A DNA stretch of 32,305 nt. Source: Clostridia bacterium (lineage in GTDB: Bacteria; Bacillota; Clostridia; Oscillospirales; CAG-272). This document shows positions 17,242-25,976 of this stretch, piece after piece. The notes beneath the pieces are model-generated. The model was given only the letters and a program-made list of their open reading frames with translations, did not search any database and had not been told where the DNA came from. Location of the stretch: the NCBI GenBank assembly GCA_017628755.1, contig JAGBYM010000066.1, forward strand, positions 1 through 32,305. Reading direction: 5' to 3'. The translations under genes and the position numbers were made by a program. Position 1 is the stretch's first letter, and the number at the start of each line of letters is the position of its first letter.

Positions 17242-19524
17242 TTATTTCTGTTTAGGCTTTTTGATTCTGTTGAGCTGTTTGTTCATCTTAAGGAGCTCTT
17301 CTTTGGTGAAGGAAATATTCACCATACCCATCATAGAGGAGAGTCTGAGCACGCTGAAGCCGCCGAGCATATCCATGATTCCGCTTCCGCCGGCATCCTT
17401 GAGGTCGATATCGAAACCGCCCTTCTTTTCGCCCTGAGCCTTACCCTTCTTATTTGCGTCCATCTTCTTTTTGAGCTTAAGACCAACGCCGAGGAACCAG
17501 AGCTTTCCGCGCTTGGACTGCATAATATCCGAGATCTTGTCGTTGAGCGAGAATCTTCCTTCGATTTCGGTAACATCGAACCAGTTGAGAACTGCGCCGA
17601 CCTCACGGAGAACATAATCCATATTCATTTCCGCGACCTTACGGATCTTGCCCTCGTCGGTGAAGTCACCCGCCTTGGCAACGATGGTCGATTCGCCCTC
17701 ATTCTTGACATCAAAGTAGAAGAAGTGATCGGGAGCGGTCTTCTTGCCGACAGACTTGCCGTTGACGAAGAGCTCGACTTCGGGAAGATTGGAATAAACG
17801 GTTACCTTGGTAACGTCCTCTACGCGATCGATATATCTCTTGCCGCAGAGGTGTACGAAAGGATCTACATCGGGAGAAACGAGCCATGCCTTGTAGGCAA
17901 AGAAAGCGTCCTTCTTGTACTTTCTGTCCATGGTAACGAGACCCTTGTGGTTCTGTCCGTTTTCGCCGCCCTCTGCACGCGCATCTGCGCCGAAATCGAA
18001 CATGTTCCATACGTGGGTCGCCCACATATATTTGCGGGTAAAGAGCTGTTTGATGAGCTCCTCATGGTAGTAAGCCTGATATTCCTCGGTGTAGTCGCCC
18101 TGCTTGGGATCCGAAGTATGCCAGTTGAGTGCCTCGCATCCGTACTCGGAGCATCCGATCGGGATGGTGGGATGCATTGCGTGGAATTTATCGAACCAAG
18201 GTCCGTTCATAGTTGTGTCACCGCCGTACCAACCGAAATAGTGGTTATAGGAAACGACGTCGGGGATCTGAAGATAGGGATCGTCCATCTTGCACATCGA
18301 AACCGCCGCGATGGTGGTAAGACGTGTCTTATCCATCTCGTGAACCATATCGTTGAGAATACGGTGGTTTTCAAGAAGATCTTCATCCGCACCGCCGATA
18401 CCGATCTCATTTGAAAGTCCCCAAACTACGATCGAGGGATGGTTATAGTTCTGCGAAACAAGTTCCTTCATCTGCGAGATTGTATTCTCACGTCCTCCGG
18501 GCATGTGCTTCGAGATGTAGGGAATCTCTGCCCAGATAACGAGACCGCGCTCGTCGCAAAGGTCGTAGAAATACTGATCATGCTGATAGTGAGCAAGGCG
18601 GATGGTGGTTGCGCCGACCTCGCAGATGAGGTCGATATCCTCAACGTGGTGCTCGGGAAGAAGCGCGTTGCCGACACCCCATCTGTCCTGATGGCGGGAT
18701 ACGCCGCGGAGAGGATATTCCTCGCCGTTAAGAATAAAGCCGTTGTTGGGATCGATCTTGAAGGTACGGCATCCGAAGCGGCTGCAGACGTTGTCAACAA
18801 CAGTCTCGCCCTCTACGATCTCTGCTGTGCAGGTGTAAAGGTAGGGATCCTTGCGTCCGTTCCAGAGATGAACACCGTTAATATCAAATGTCTGCTTGGT
18901 CCATGCGCCGGTTCCGCCCGAAATCGGCTCGCCCTCGGCATCGGTGATCGTGTATCGGATCACCTGTCCCTCTGCGAGATCCTTTACAAATACTTCAACC
19001 TCGACCTTTGCGTCCTTGCCCTCGACTGCGGGAGTGATCTTGATGCCGGGTGCGCCGTAGTAATCAAGGTCAAAATGTGCCTTATTGACACAGATGAGGT
19101 TTACGTTTCGGTAAAGTCCGCCATAGAAGGTGAAGTCAGCCATCTGGGGATAAACGGTATTATTTGCGCTGTTATCGACAATAACGGCGATCTCGGTTGA
19201 ATCCTTGATCTCATCGGTGATATTGACTCTCCAGGTCGAATAACCGCCGTCGTGGTGCGCAAGATGCTTGCCTCCGACGTAGACGTCAGCAGAGGAATTC
19301 GCGCCGCGGAATTCGAGATAGTAGAGGTCAGCCTCGGGAAGCGAGGATTTCTCCAATGTCTTGAAATAGAGGCAGGAGCCTCTGAAATAATCGTTGCCGC
19401 CGTCGTATCCGTCTTCGGCGTTCCATGTGTGGGGAAGGCTGATCTTCTCGCCTTCACGAATGCTTACGTCCGTCGTGTTCTTGACAAAAAGCCAATCGGA
19501 ATTAAGACTTACAATGTTTCTCAT
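17242..19524 (-). CDS. GH2 glycosidase, probable beta-glucuronidase, with unusual C-terminal tail
   Basis: This 760-residue, family 2 glycoside hydrolase has a sugar-binding domain (about 1-165), a beta-sandwich (170-265) and a TIM barrel (270-560). The acid/base is E373 in WGLSNEIG and the nucleophile E460 in GCSEYGCEALN. N525-H-K527 in GQNHKGLV fits the NxK motif that contacts the uronate carboxylate in beta-glucuronidases, although similar tripeptides occur in some GH2 beta-galactosidases. There is no signal peptide, so it is intracellular and acts on imported glycosides. AGGAGAAA precedes ATG 19524. It follows a GPH symporter gene and faces a complete glucuronate pathway, which favours glucuronidase over galactosidase. 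Residues about 657-760 form an added Lys/Met/Gly-rich tail ending in a helix. Family certain, substrate inferred. Confidence 0.85.
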   Translation of the reverse strand: MRNIVSLNSDWLFVKNTTDVSIREGEKISLPHTWNAEDGYDGGNDYFRGSCLYFKTLEKSSLPEADLYYLEFRGANSSADVYVGGKHLAHHDGGYSTWRVNITDEIKDSTEIAVIVDNSANNTVYPQMADFTFYGGLYRNVNLICVNKAHFDLDYYGAPGIKITPAVEGKDAKVEVEVFVKDLAEGQVIRYTITDAEGEPISGGTGAWTKQTFDINGVHLWNGRKDPYLYTCTAEIVEGETVVDNVCSRFGCRTFKIDPNNGFILNGEEYPLRGVSRHQDRWGVGNALLPEHHVEDIDLICEVGATTIRLAHYQHDQYFYDLCDERGLVIWAEIPYISKHMPGGRENTISQMKELVSQNYNHPSIVVWGLSNEIGIGGADEDLLENHRILNDMVHEMDKTRLTTIAAVSMCKMDDPYLQIPDVVSYNHYFGWYGGDTTMNGPWFDKFHAMHPTIPIGCSEYGCEALNWHTSDPKQGDYTEEYQAYYHEELIKQLFTRKYMWATHVWNMFDFGADARAEGGENGQNHKGLVTMDRKYKKDAFFAYKAWLVSPDVDPFVHLCGKRYIDRVEDVTKVTVYSNLPEVELFVNGKSVGKKTAPDHFFYFDVKNEGESTIVAKAGDFTDEGKIRKVAEMNMDYVLREVGAVLNWFDVTEIEGRFSLNDKISDIMQSKRGKLWFLGVGLKLKKKMDANKKGKAQGEKKGGFDIDLKDAGGSGIMDMLGGFSVLRLSSMMGMVNISFTKEELLKMNKQLNRIKKPKQK

Positions 19525-19556
19525 TGTGTTTCTCCTGATATATTTTTAGCAAAATG

Positions 19557-19562
19557 ATTATA
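19557..19562 (-). promoter_or_regulatory. Possible separate -10 for the GH2 gene
   Basis: TATAAT in the minus direction lies about 33 bases before ATG 19524, between the GH2 gene and an intergenic hairpin. No clear -35 is visible at normal spacing, so this is a weak call. Confidence 0.35.
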
Positions 19563-19600
19563 CACAAAAAATGTGAATTGGATATAAACTTGAATGAAAC

Positions 19601-19633
19601 TCGGTGTCCGAGCACTTATAGAACGGACACCGA
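19601..19633 (-). terminator. Hairpin between the symporter and GH2 genes
   Basis: TCGGTGTCCG and CGGACACCGA form a perfect 10-bp stem with a 13-nt loop, 13 bases after the symporter stop codon. It is followed in the minus direction by GAGTTTCATT, a weak U-tract, so it may be a partial terminator or an mRNA-processing hairpin that sets the symporter to GH2 ratio. Confidence 0.55.
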
Positions 19634-19645
19634 AGAATCAAGATC

Positions 19646-21091
19646 TCAGTTTTCGGAAGTTCTTCTTGCTTCAAGCTCGGTGTTCATCTTTGCGAGGGTC
19701 TTCTTGTCAAGGTTATAAACCAAACCGAGACCAATGAACTGCATAATAGCGGAAACAAGGAAGAGCGCCGCTACGAGATAGCGCAGATTTACCGCTACCT
19801 CCCAGGAAAGGAGAGTAACATCAATAAATTCATTACCAAACTCGTCAACCGCATTATTTACGTAGCCGAGACTGCTCATGATAACGAGCGCGACTGCGGG
19901 ACCAACGCCCTGCGCAAGCTTACGGAAGAAGGAATGGAGCGAATAAACAACACCCTCCTCGCGGTTGCCTGTCTTCCACTCATTGTAGTCAATGGCGTCG
20001 CCCATCATAGCCCAGGATACTGTGGAGTAGATACCGAGACCGAGGCTGTATACGAGCTGGCAAAGGATGTAAATAATAAGGTCGAGGCCCGTGTTATCGG
20101 GAGTGATGATAAAGAGTCCGCAGGCGCCGATGATTGAGCAAACCGCGCCGAGGACCGAAAGCTCCTTTTTACCGTACTTTACTACCATCTTTCTGGCAAG
20201 AGGAGTGAAGCAAAGGATCGGGATCATTGCAAAGAGCTGAACAACGCCCGAGATATCAGTGTTTTTGAAGTAGATCTGGAATACTACAGAAACCGCGGTA
20301 GTAGCGCCCTGCATACCGATGAACATACCCATAGCGGCAAGAGTCGCGCCGACTGCGGGACGGTTCTTATAGAAGTTGACCATAGCCTTGAATACGTTGA
20401 ATTTCGGGCGGTCTTCGCTGACTGTGACCTCGGTATCAACGCGGATCTCGGTATTTCTGATCATGAACTGGAAGCAGATAAAGCCAAGAACTCCCATGAT
20501 GAGAGCTGCGAGGAATACGCGGGGACCGTTGAGAGATTCGTCCTCATTGTAAATGATAAAGGGAAGGATTACCATGGGGAGCATATTGCCGACCATTGAA
20601 CCAACCGAACGCCATGCCGAAAGAGACGCTCTGTCAGCAGGCTCATTTGAAATAAGCGAGAGAAGCGAACCGTAGGGAACGTTCGCGATGGTGTAAAATG
20701 CGTCCCAGATTACGTAACCTGCAATAAAGATAATTATCTTTGCCCAAACGGGTGCACTCGGAAAAGGCAGGAAGCAACAAGCTCCGCCAACGATCAGTCC
20801 GATAGAACCGATCCAAATGTACTGCAGGAACTTATTTCTCTTGTAGGTATGTCTGTCGGAGTCAACTATTGTACCGATCAGCGGGTCGTTGATCGCATCC
20901 CATACCTGAACAACGACGAGAAGAAGCGAATACCAAAGTCCAAGACCCATAACTTGGGTCCAGAAGAGAGCCATTGTACCCTTGAGTGCAAAGCTCATAT
21001 TGCATCCCAGGTCGCCCGCAGCATAGGATACGCTGTCGCGCATACCGAATTTACGCTTGCCGTTCTCTGCAAGCTGAGGTGTTTTTTTCAT
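19646..21091 (-). CDS. GPH-family sugar:cation symporter (MFS_2), probable glucuronide carrier
   Basis: This 481-residue membrane protein has about 12 hydrophobic segments and belongs to the glycoside-pentoside-hexuronide (melibiose carrier) family. Recognisable parts are the N-terminal SYAAGDLGCNMSFALKGTM, QVWDAINDPLIGTIVDSD with the conserved aspartates, and DAFYTIANVPYGSLL. The ATG at 21089-21091 is preceded by AGAGGACG; the longer frame from 21151 lacks this and would enter the promoter region. It takes up sugars with Na+ or H+. It lies upstream of the GH2 gene on the same strand and is divergent from the AraC-uxaC operon, so the natural cargo is a beta-glucuronide or glucuronate. Specificity is inferred from neighbours. 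Confidence 0.87.
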   Translation of the reverse strand: MKKTPQLAENGKRKFGMRDSVSYAAGDLGCNMSFALKGTMALFWTQVMGLGLWYSLLLVVVQVWDAINDPLIGTIVDSDRHTYKRNKFLQYIWIGSIGLIVGGACCFLPFPSAPVWAKIIIFIAGYVIWDAFYTIANVPYGSLLSLISNEPADRASLSAWRSVGSMVGNMLPMVILPFIIYNEDESLNGPRVFLAALIMGVLGFICFQFMIRNTEIRVDTEVTVSEDRPKFNVFKAMVNFYKNRPAVGATLAAMGMFIGMQGATTAVSVVFQIYFKNTDISGVVQLFAMIPILCFTPLARKMVVKYGKKELSVLGAVCSIIGACGLFIITPDNTGLDLIIYILCQLVYSLGLGIYSTVSWAMMGDAIDYNEWKTGNREEGVVYSLHSFFRKLAQGVGPAVALVIMSSLGYVNNAVDEFGNEFIDVTLLSWEVAVNLRYLVAALFLVSAIMQFIGLGLVYNLDKKTLAKMNTELEARRTSEN

Positions 21092-21246
21092 TTTTACGTC
21101 CTCTTTTTCTATTTTTACGGCATATGTCCGCGGATTTGAAAACGCAGACAAAATACCTCATCATTAGTATAAAACATTTTTCGAAACTTCGGGAGTATTT
21201 TTTTCATATATTTTTGTATTTTTTTAAACCTTTCGCGAATTTTATG

Positions 21247-21275
21247 TTGTAATTGTGCCAAACATATGTTATAAT
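21247..21275 (+). promoter_or_regulatory. Promoter of the AraC-uxaC-uxuA-kdg operon
   Basis: TTGTAA (21247-21252) and TATAAT (21270-21275) are 17 bases apart, with TGT before the -10 (extended -10). Transcription should begin near 21282, giving a leader of about 67 nt before ATG 21349. One TGCCAAAC copy lies between the two elements and another just after the start point. A 16-bp AT palindrome (AATATTTATAAATATT, 21283-21298) sits at the start of the leader. Confidence 0.65.
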
Positions 21276-21305
21276 AATAATGAATATTTATAAATATTGC
21301 CAAAC
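21256..21305. promoter_or_regulatory. Direct repeat TGCCAAAC spaced 42 bp, candidate AraC operator
   Basis: TGCCAAAC occurs at 21256-21263 and 21298-21305, in the same orientation and 42 bp start to start. This is the same spacing as the 17-bp repeats at the other AraC gene, in the divergent region between regulator and symporter. The match is short, so chance cannot be excluded. Confidence 0.45.
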
Positions 21306-21348
21306 CGCGCTCCTGATTTACAAAATTCAATTATAAAAGAGGCGCTTA

Positions 21349-22587
21349 ATGTTTAACGCAAGTGAATTACGCTTTCTGAGCGAGGCTTTTGCCAAATGCA
21401 GAATCACTGTCTCGCTGCACAAACCGAGCGATAAGCTTTCGGATGTTGCAAACGATATTTTTCGTCCGATATTAACCGATATCGCCAGTGATCTCACATT
21501 ATCTGATTTTATCGGCGAGATTATGCCGCAGACACTTTATAAGGTCACAAACCGTTTTTCGCTTTGCTTCAACTATTTTGAGTGCCACACCGACGGCGAG
21601 ACGTCAATACTTCTGATAGGTCCCTATCTATCGTCGCCTCTCTCCTCTGCGGATATACTCGAGATATGCGAAAAGAACAATATTTTTATCGGTGCGCATA
21701 AATATGCGAGCGAATTTTACGCGGGTATCCCCGTGATTGCGCCCGACGACCGCCTATTCATTTTTCTTTCCACATTCTGTGAGCATCTTTGGGACACGCC
21801 CTCTTTATCTGCAGTCGATCTTACCGAAAGTCTTGATTCTCCTCTGTTTCCCCTTTCGAATGAGAATGACAAGCGTGACGACTTTGACTCGACGCTTATA
21901 AACATGAAGCTGATAGAAAAGCGTTATACGTTCGAAAATATGCTGATGGAGGCAGTTTCGGAAGGTCAGATTCATAAAGAAACCGAGCTCATGAATTCAT
22001 TCTCGGAGTATCATTTCGAGAAGCGTGTCGCAGATCCGGTCAGAAACGCAAAGAATTACGCCATCATCATGAACACTCTTCTCCGCAAGGCGGCGGAAAA
22101 AGGCGGTGTACATCCGATGTATCTTGATAAGATGTCATCGGATTTTGCCTCAAAAATTGAGGCAATCGGAACTATTGCGGATAATTTCGATCTTATGCTT
22201 GAAATGTTCCGATCATATTGCAGACTCGTCCGCAAATACTCAATGCAGGGGCTTTCACCGATAGTACGCAAGACGGTTCTTATGATAGATGCCGATCTTT
22301 CGGCAGATCTTTCGCTGTCATCCCTCTCCGAGGCACAAAACGTGAGCTCGGGGTATCTTGCTACCATATTCAAAAAAGAAATCGGCAAAACGGTTTCCGA
22401 GTTTATACGCGAAAAGCGCGTCAAGATGGCAAAGAATCTGCTTTCCACCACTCATCTGCAGGTGCAGACGATTGCAGTGCACTGCGGAATAATGGACGTT
22501 CAGTATTTCACAAAAATATTCAAAAAAGAAACCGGTATGACCCCCAAGCAATACCGTGAAAATAATCAAAACACTCAAAAAATATAA
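21349..22587 (+). CDS. AraC-family transcriptional regulator of the glucuronide locus
   Basis: This 412-residue protein has a long N-terminal region (about 300 residues) without a cupin signature, resembling the extended sensor of YesN-like or PocR-like regulators. A C-terminal AraC DNA-binding domain follows, with two helix-turn-helix motifs (LSSLSEAQNVSSGYLATIFK and IAVHCGIMDVQYFTKIFK) and the family ending TGMTPKQYREN. AGAGG precedes ATG 21349. It is the first gene of the operon with uxaC, uxuA, the SDR gene, kdgA and kdgK, and is divergent from the symporter-GH2 pair. It is therefore the probable inducer-responsive activator of both arms, with a hexuronate or hexuronate-derived signal. 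It is much longer than the other AraC protein of this window, so the two are not recent duplicates. Confidence 0.87.
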   Translation: MFNASELRFLSEAFAKCRITVSLHKPSDKLSDVANDIFRPILTDIASDLTLSDFIGEIMPQTLYKVTNRFSLCFNYFECHTDGETSILLIGPYLSSPLSSADILEICEKNNIFIGAHKYASEFYAGIPVIAPDDRLFIFLSTFCEHLWDTPSLSAVDLTESLDSPLFPLSNENDKRDDFDSTLINMKLIEKRYTFENMLMEAVSEGQIHKETELMNSFSEYHFEKRVADPVRNAKNYAIIMNTLLRKAAEKGGVHPMYLDKMSSDFASKIEAIGTIADNFDLMLEMFRSYCRLVRKYSMQGLSPIVRKTVLMIDADLSADLSLSSLSEAQNVSSGYLATIFKKEIGKTVSEFIREKRVKMAKNLLSTTHLQVQTIAVHCGIMDVQYFTKIFKKETGMTPKQYRENNQNTQKI

Positions 22588-22599
22588 AGGAGGAACAAA

Positions 22600-24000
22600 A
22601 TGCAGACATTCTTGAACGAAGACTTTCTGCTCTCCACAGAAACCGCGAAGAAGCTTTATCATTCCTTTGCGGAAACACAACCGATAATCGACTATCATTG
22701 CCACGTATCTCCAAAGGAGATATATGAGGACAAGCGATTCTCGGATATGACCGAGATCTGGCTTGGCGGCGACCATTACAAATGGCGTCTCATGCGCTCG
22801 AACGGTGTGGATGAATACTACATCACGGGAGATGCACCCGCTTACGAAAAATTCTTTAAATTTGCCGAGGCACTTCCCAAGGCAATCGGAAATCCGATGT
22901 ACCATTGGTGCCATCTTGAACTGAAGCGTTACTTCGGTTACAACGGCATTCTTAACGCCGAAACAGCACCCGCGGTATGGGAGCTTTGCAACGCAAAGCT
23001 TAAAGAAGAAGGTATGAGTGCGCGCGGCATCATTAAGCAGAGCGGAGTCAAGCTCATCGGTACGACCGATGATCCTATCGACAGCCTCGAATACCACAAG
23101 CTGATCAGAGAGGACGAATCCTTCGATACGGTGGTTGCTCCGTCATTCCGCCCCGACAAGGCTCTTAACATTGACAAGGCTGGATGGCTCGACTATATCC
23201 GCAAGCTCTCCGAGGTCTGCGGATATGAGATAAATTCGATTGCTTCTCTCAAAAAGGCTCTTTCGGACAGAATAGATTATTTTGCTTCATGCGGTTGCAA
23301 GGCAAGCGACCATGGACTTGATTTTATGGTCTATGCGGAAGCAAGTGATGAAGATCTTGAAGCCGTTCTTGCTCGTGGACTTGCGGGTGAAACCGTACCT
23401 TCCGCGGAAGCCGAAGCTTTCAAGACTTCTCTTCTCGTTCATTGCGCGAAGGAATACGTTCGCGTCGGATTTGCAATGCAGCTCCATTACAACTGTCTGC
23501 GCAATCCCAATTCCGCAATGTTTGCAAAGATCGGTCCCGACACGGGCTTCGACTGCATCGGTCCGAACGACGGATGCCGCAAGCTCGCTTCTCTGCTTGA
23601 CCGTCTCTACAGAGAGAACAGTCTGCCGAGAACAATCATCTACAGCCTTGACGCATCCGACAACGCCTTTATCGACACGATCATCGGCGCGTTCCAGGGC
23701 ACCGAGGTTGCGGGCAAGCTCCAGCACGGAAGCGCGTGGTGGTTCAACGACAACAAAACGGGTATGCGCGAGCAGCTAATCAGTCTTGCCAACCTTTCGC
23801 TTCTCGGAAACTTTGTCGGTATGCTCACCGACTCGCGCTCCTTCCTCTCCTACACACGCCACGAATACTTCAGACGCATTCTCTGCGCTCTGATCGGCGA
23901 GTGGGTTGAGAACGGCGAATATCCCGACGATGATTCTGCGCTCGCAGATATCGTTCGCGGTATTTGCTACGAAAATGCAAAAAGATATTTTGATTTATAA
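22600..24000 (+). CDS. uxaC: Glucuronate isomerase (uronate isomerase)
   Basis: This 466-residue cytoplasmic isomerase converts D-glucuronate to D-fructuronate (and can convert galacturonate to tagaturonate). It is a member of the amidohydrolase fold, with the N-terminal metal ligands H33 and H35 in DYHCHVSPKE, the UxaC segment WLGGDHYKWRLMRSNGV, and the C-terminal AWWFNDNKTGMREQ. Length is normal for UxaC. AAGGAGG lies before ATG 22600, 12 nt after the AraC stop, so it is the first catabolic gene of the operon. With only uxuA and a fructuronate reductase downstream, and no uxaA or uxaB here, the glucuronate branch is the one served. Confidence 0.95.
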   Translation: MQTFLNEDFLLSTETAKKLYHSFAETQPIIDYHCHVSPKEIYEDKRFSDMTEIWLGGDHYKWRLMRSNGVDEYYITGDAPAYEKFFKFAEALPKAIGNPMYHWCHLELKRYFGYNGILNAETAPAVWELCNAKLKEEGMSARGIIKQSGVKLIGTTDDPIDSLEYHKLIREDESFDTVVAPSFRPDKALNIDKAGWLDYIRKLSEVCGYEINSIASLKKALSDRIDYFASCGCKASDHGLDFMVYAEASDEDLEAVLARGLAGETVPSAEAEAFKTSLLVHCAKEYVRVGFAMQLHYNCLRNPNSAMFAKIGPDTGFDCIGPNDGCRKLASLLDRLYRENSLPRTIIYSLDASDNAFIDTIIGAFQGTEVAGKLQHGSAWWFNDNKTGMREQLISLANLSLLGNFVGMLTDSRSFLSYTRHEYFRRILCALIGEWVENGEYPDDDSALADIVRGICYENAKRYFDL

Positions 24001-24015
24001 ATCGGAGGTAGAAAA

Positions 24016-25101
24016 ATGCCAATGCAAATGACATTCCGCTGGTACGGCGAGGGTAACGACCGTATCAAATTATCGGATATCAAGCAGATCCCCGGCGTTA
24101 CCGGAATCGTTTGGGCTCTGCACCACAAAATGCCCGGAGAGATCTGGGAAGTCGACGAGATCGCTGAAGTAAAGCGTCAGCTCGACGAATACGGCTTCAA
24201 CATGGACGTTGTTGAGTCGGTAAACGTACACGACGATATCAAGATCGGTCTGCCCACCCGCGATGCTTACATCGAAAATTACAAGACCACTATCCGCAAC
24301 CTCGCAAAGTTCGGAGTCAAGGTCATCTGCTACAACTTCATGCCGATCTTTGACTGGACCCGCTCCAATCTCTTCCATCCCGTGGGCGATGGCTCGACCG
24401 CGCTCTTCTATGAAAAGAACATGATTCAGGACGATTACAACGCTATGGCGAAGTACATCCTTGATTTCACCGAGAAATACAACATGTCCTTCCCCGGATG
24501 GGAACCCGAAAGAATGGCAAAGCTTGACGAGCTCTTCAAGGCATACGCCGACGTTGACCACGAAAAGCTCTGGGCAAATCTCAAGTACTTCCTTGAGGCT
24601 ATAATGCCCACCTGCCGCGAGTGCGACATCAAGATGGCTATCCACATGGACGATCCGCCTTGGGATATCTTCGGTCTGCCCCGTCTTCTCATCAACGAGG
24701 AAAACATCGACAGATTCCTGCGCATGGTTGACGACGAGTACAACTGTCTGACTCTCTGCTCGGGAAGCCTTGGCGCAGATCTCTCGAACAACGTAGCCGA
24801 TATCGTTCGCAAGCATTGCGACCGTATCGCATTTGCTCATATCAGAAACGTAAAGCATTTTGAGAACGGCGACTTCTCCGAGGCAAGCCACCGCGACTGC
24901 GACGGCGACACCGGTATCCTTGAGATTCTCAAGGCTTACCACGACTGCGGCTTCGAGGGCTACATCCGCCCCGACCACGGCAGACATCTCTGGGGCGAAG
25001 GTCCCGGCACGGTACGTCCCGGTTACGGTCTTTACGACCGCGCACTCGGCATAATGTATATGCTTGGCGTCTGGGATTCGCTCGATAAGTTCGATAAATA
25101 A
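24016..25101 (+). CDS. uxuA: Mannonate dehydratase
   Basis: This 361-residue enzyme dehydrates D-mannonate to 2-keto-3-deoxygluconate. The N-terminus MTFRWYGEGNDRI and the segments IPGVTGIVWALHHKMPGEIW and CSGSLGADLSNNV are typical of the UxuA family, a xylose-isomerase-like TIM barrel needing Mn2+. Further metal-site candidates are H in AIHMDDPPW and H in AFAHIRNVKH. Length is normal. ATCGGAGGTAG precedes the ATG, 15 nt after uxaC. Codons are strongly C-ending, as in gdhA, which points to high expression when the operon is on. It acts one step after the SDR-type fructuronate reductase, whose gene comes next. Confidence 0.95.
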   Translation: MPMQMTFRWYGEGNDRIKLSDIKQIPGVTGIVWALHHKMPGEIWEVDEIAEVKRQLDEYGFNMDVVESVNVHDDIKIGLPTRDAYIENYKTTIRNLAKFGVKVICYNFMPIFDWTRSNLFHPVGDGSTALFYEKNMIQDDYNAMAKYILDFTEKYNMSFPGWEPERMAKLDELFKAYADVDHEKLWANLKYFLEAIMPTCRECDIKMAIHMDDPPWDIFGLPRLLINEENIDRFLRMVDDEYNCLTLCSGSLGADLSNNVADIVRKHCDRIAFAHIRNVKHFENGDFSEASHRDCDGDTGILEILKAYHDCGFEGYIRPDHGRHLWGEGPGTVRPGYGLYDRALGIMYMLGVWDSLDKFDK

Positions 25102-25118
25102 TAAAGAGGTAAATAAAA

Positions 25119-25964
25119 ATGATCAATCTTCCCCTTAATATTGATTACACCGGCAAGGTAGTTGTCGTTACCGGCGCAGGCGGACTTATCTGCGGCGCTA
25201 TGGCTCGCGCATTCGCTCAGTCGGGCGCAAAGGTTGCTGCGCTCGACCTCAATGAAGAGGCAGTAAAGAAGCTCGCTGACGAGCTCAAGGCTGAAGGCTT
25301 TATCTGTGAAGGCTACAAGGCAAACGTACTTGATCCCGAAGCACTCGAAGAGGTACACAAGGCTGTTCTCGCAGATCTCGGTCCCTGTGACATTCTCGTA
25401 AACGGTGCAGGTGGAAACAATCCCCGCGCTACAACAGATAACGAGTATCAGCACGAGGCAAAGGAGGGCGGCAAGTCCTTCTTCGATCTCGATCCCTCGG
25501 GCGTTGACTTTGTTTTTAAACTCAACTTCCAGGGCACTCTCCTTCCCACTCAGGTCTTTGCAAAGGATCTCGTTGAAAAGAAGGGCGGATGCATTCTTAA
25601 CATCTCTTCGATGAATGCTTACACTCCCCTTACCAAGATTCCCGCATACTCTGCGGCTAAGGCGGGTATTTCTAACTTCACCCAGTGGCTTGCTACTCAC
25701 TTTGCGGGCACCGGAATCCGTTGCAACGCTATCGCTCCCGGCTTCCTCGTTTCTGCACAAAACTACAAGCTTCTTTTCAATGAAGACGGCACTCCCACCG
25801 CAAGAAGCGCGAAAATCCTTAACGGCACTCCCACCGGCAGATACGTTGACGCATCCGAGCTTCTCGGCGCAACTCTCTTCCTCTGCGACGACCGCGCGGC
25901 TTCGGCCATCACCGGTGTTGTTCTCCCCATCGACTGCGGTTTCGCGGCTTACTCCGGTGTATAA
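25119..25964 (+). CDS. uxuB: SDR-type D-mannonate oxidoreductase / fructuronate reductase
   Basis: This 281-residue classical SDR has the glycine motif TGAGGLICG (18-26), NGAGGNNPRA, S164, Y177 and K181 (YSAAK), and a C-terminal TGVVLPIDCGFAAYSGV ending. The NGAGGNNPRAT segment and its length are typical of the SDR proteins that many Bacillota use in place of the enterobacterial UxuB to reduce fructuronate to mannonate. It lies between uxuA and kdgA in the operon, filling the only missing step. It is unlike the SDR at 11015 in length and sequence. The gene symbol is functional; the protein is not homologous to E. coli UxuB. RBS AAAGAGG precedes ATG 25119. Confidence 0.88.
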   Translation: MINLPLNIDYTGKVVVVTGAGGLICGAMARAFAQSGAKVAALDLNEEAVKKLADELKAEGFICEGYKANVLDPEALEEVHKAVLADLGPCDILVNGAGGNNPRATTDNEYQHEAKEGGKSFFDLDPSGVDFVFKLNFQGTLLPTQVFAKDLVEKKGGCILNISSMNAYTPLTKIPAYSAAKAGISNFTQWLATHFAGTGIRCNAIAPGFLVSAQNYKLLFNEDGTPTARSAKILNGTPTGRYVDASELLGATLFLCDDRAASAITGVVLPIDCGFAAYSGV

Positions 25965-25976
25965 GGAGGCATAACT

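Noticed and set aside
24070..24987. 305-codon open frame antisense to uxuA
   Set aside because: Codon-bias shadow in a gene with a secure identity.
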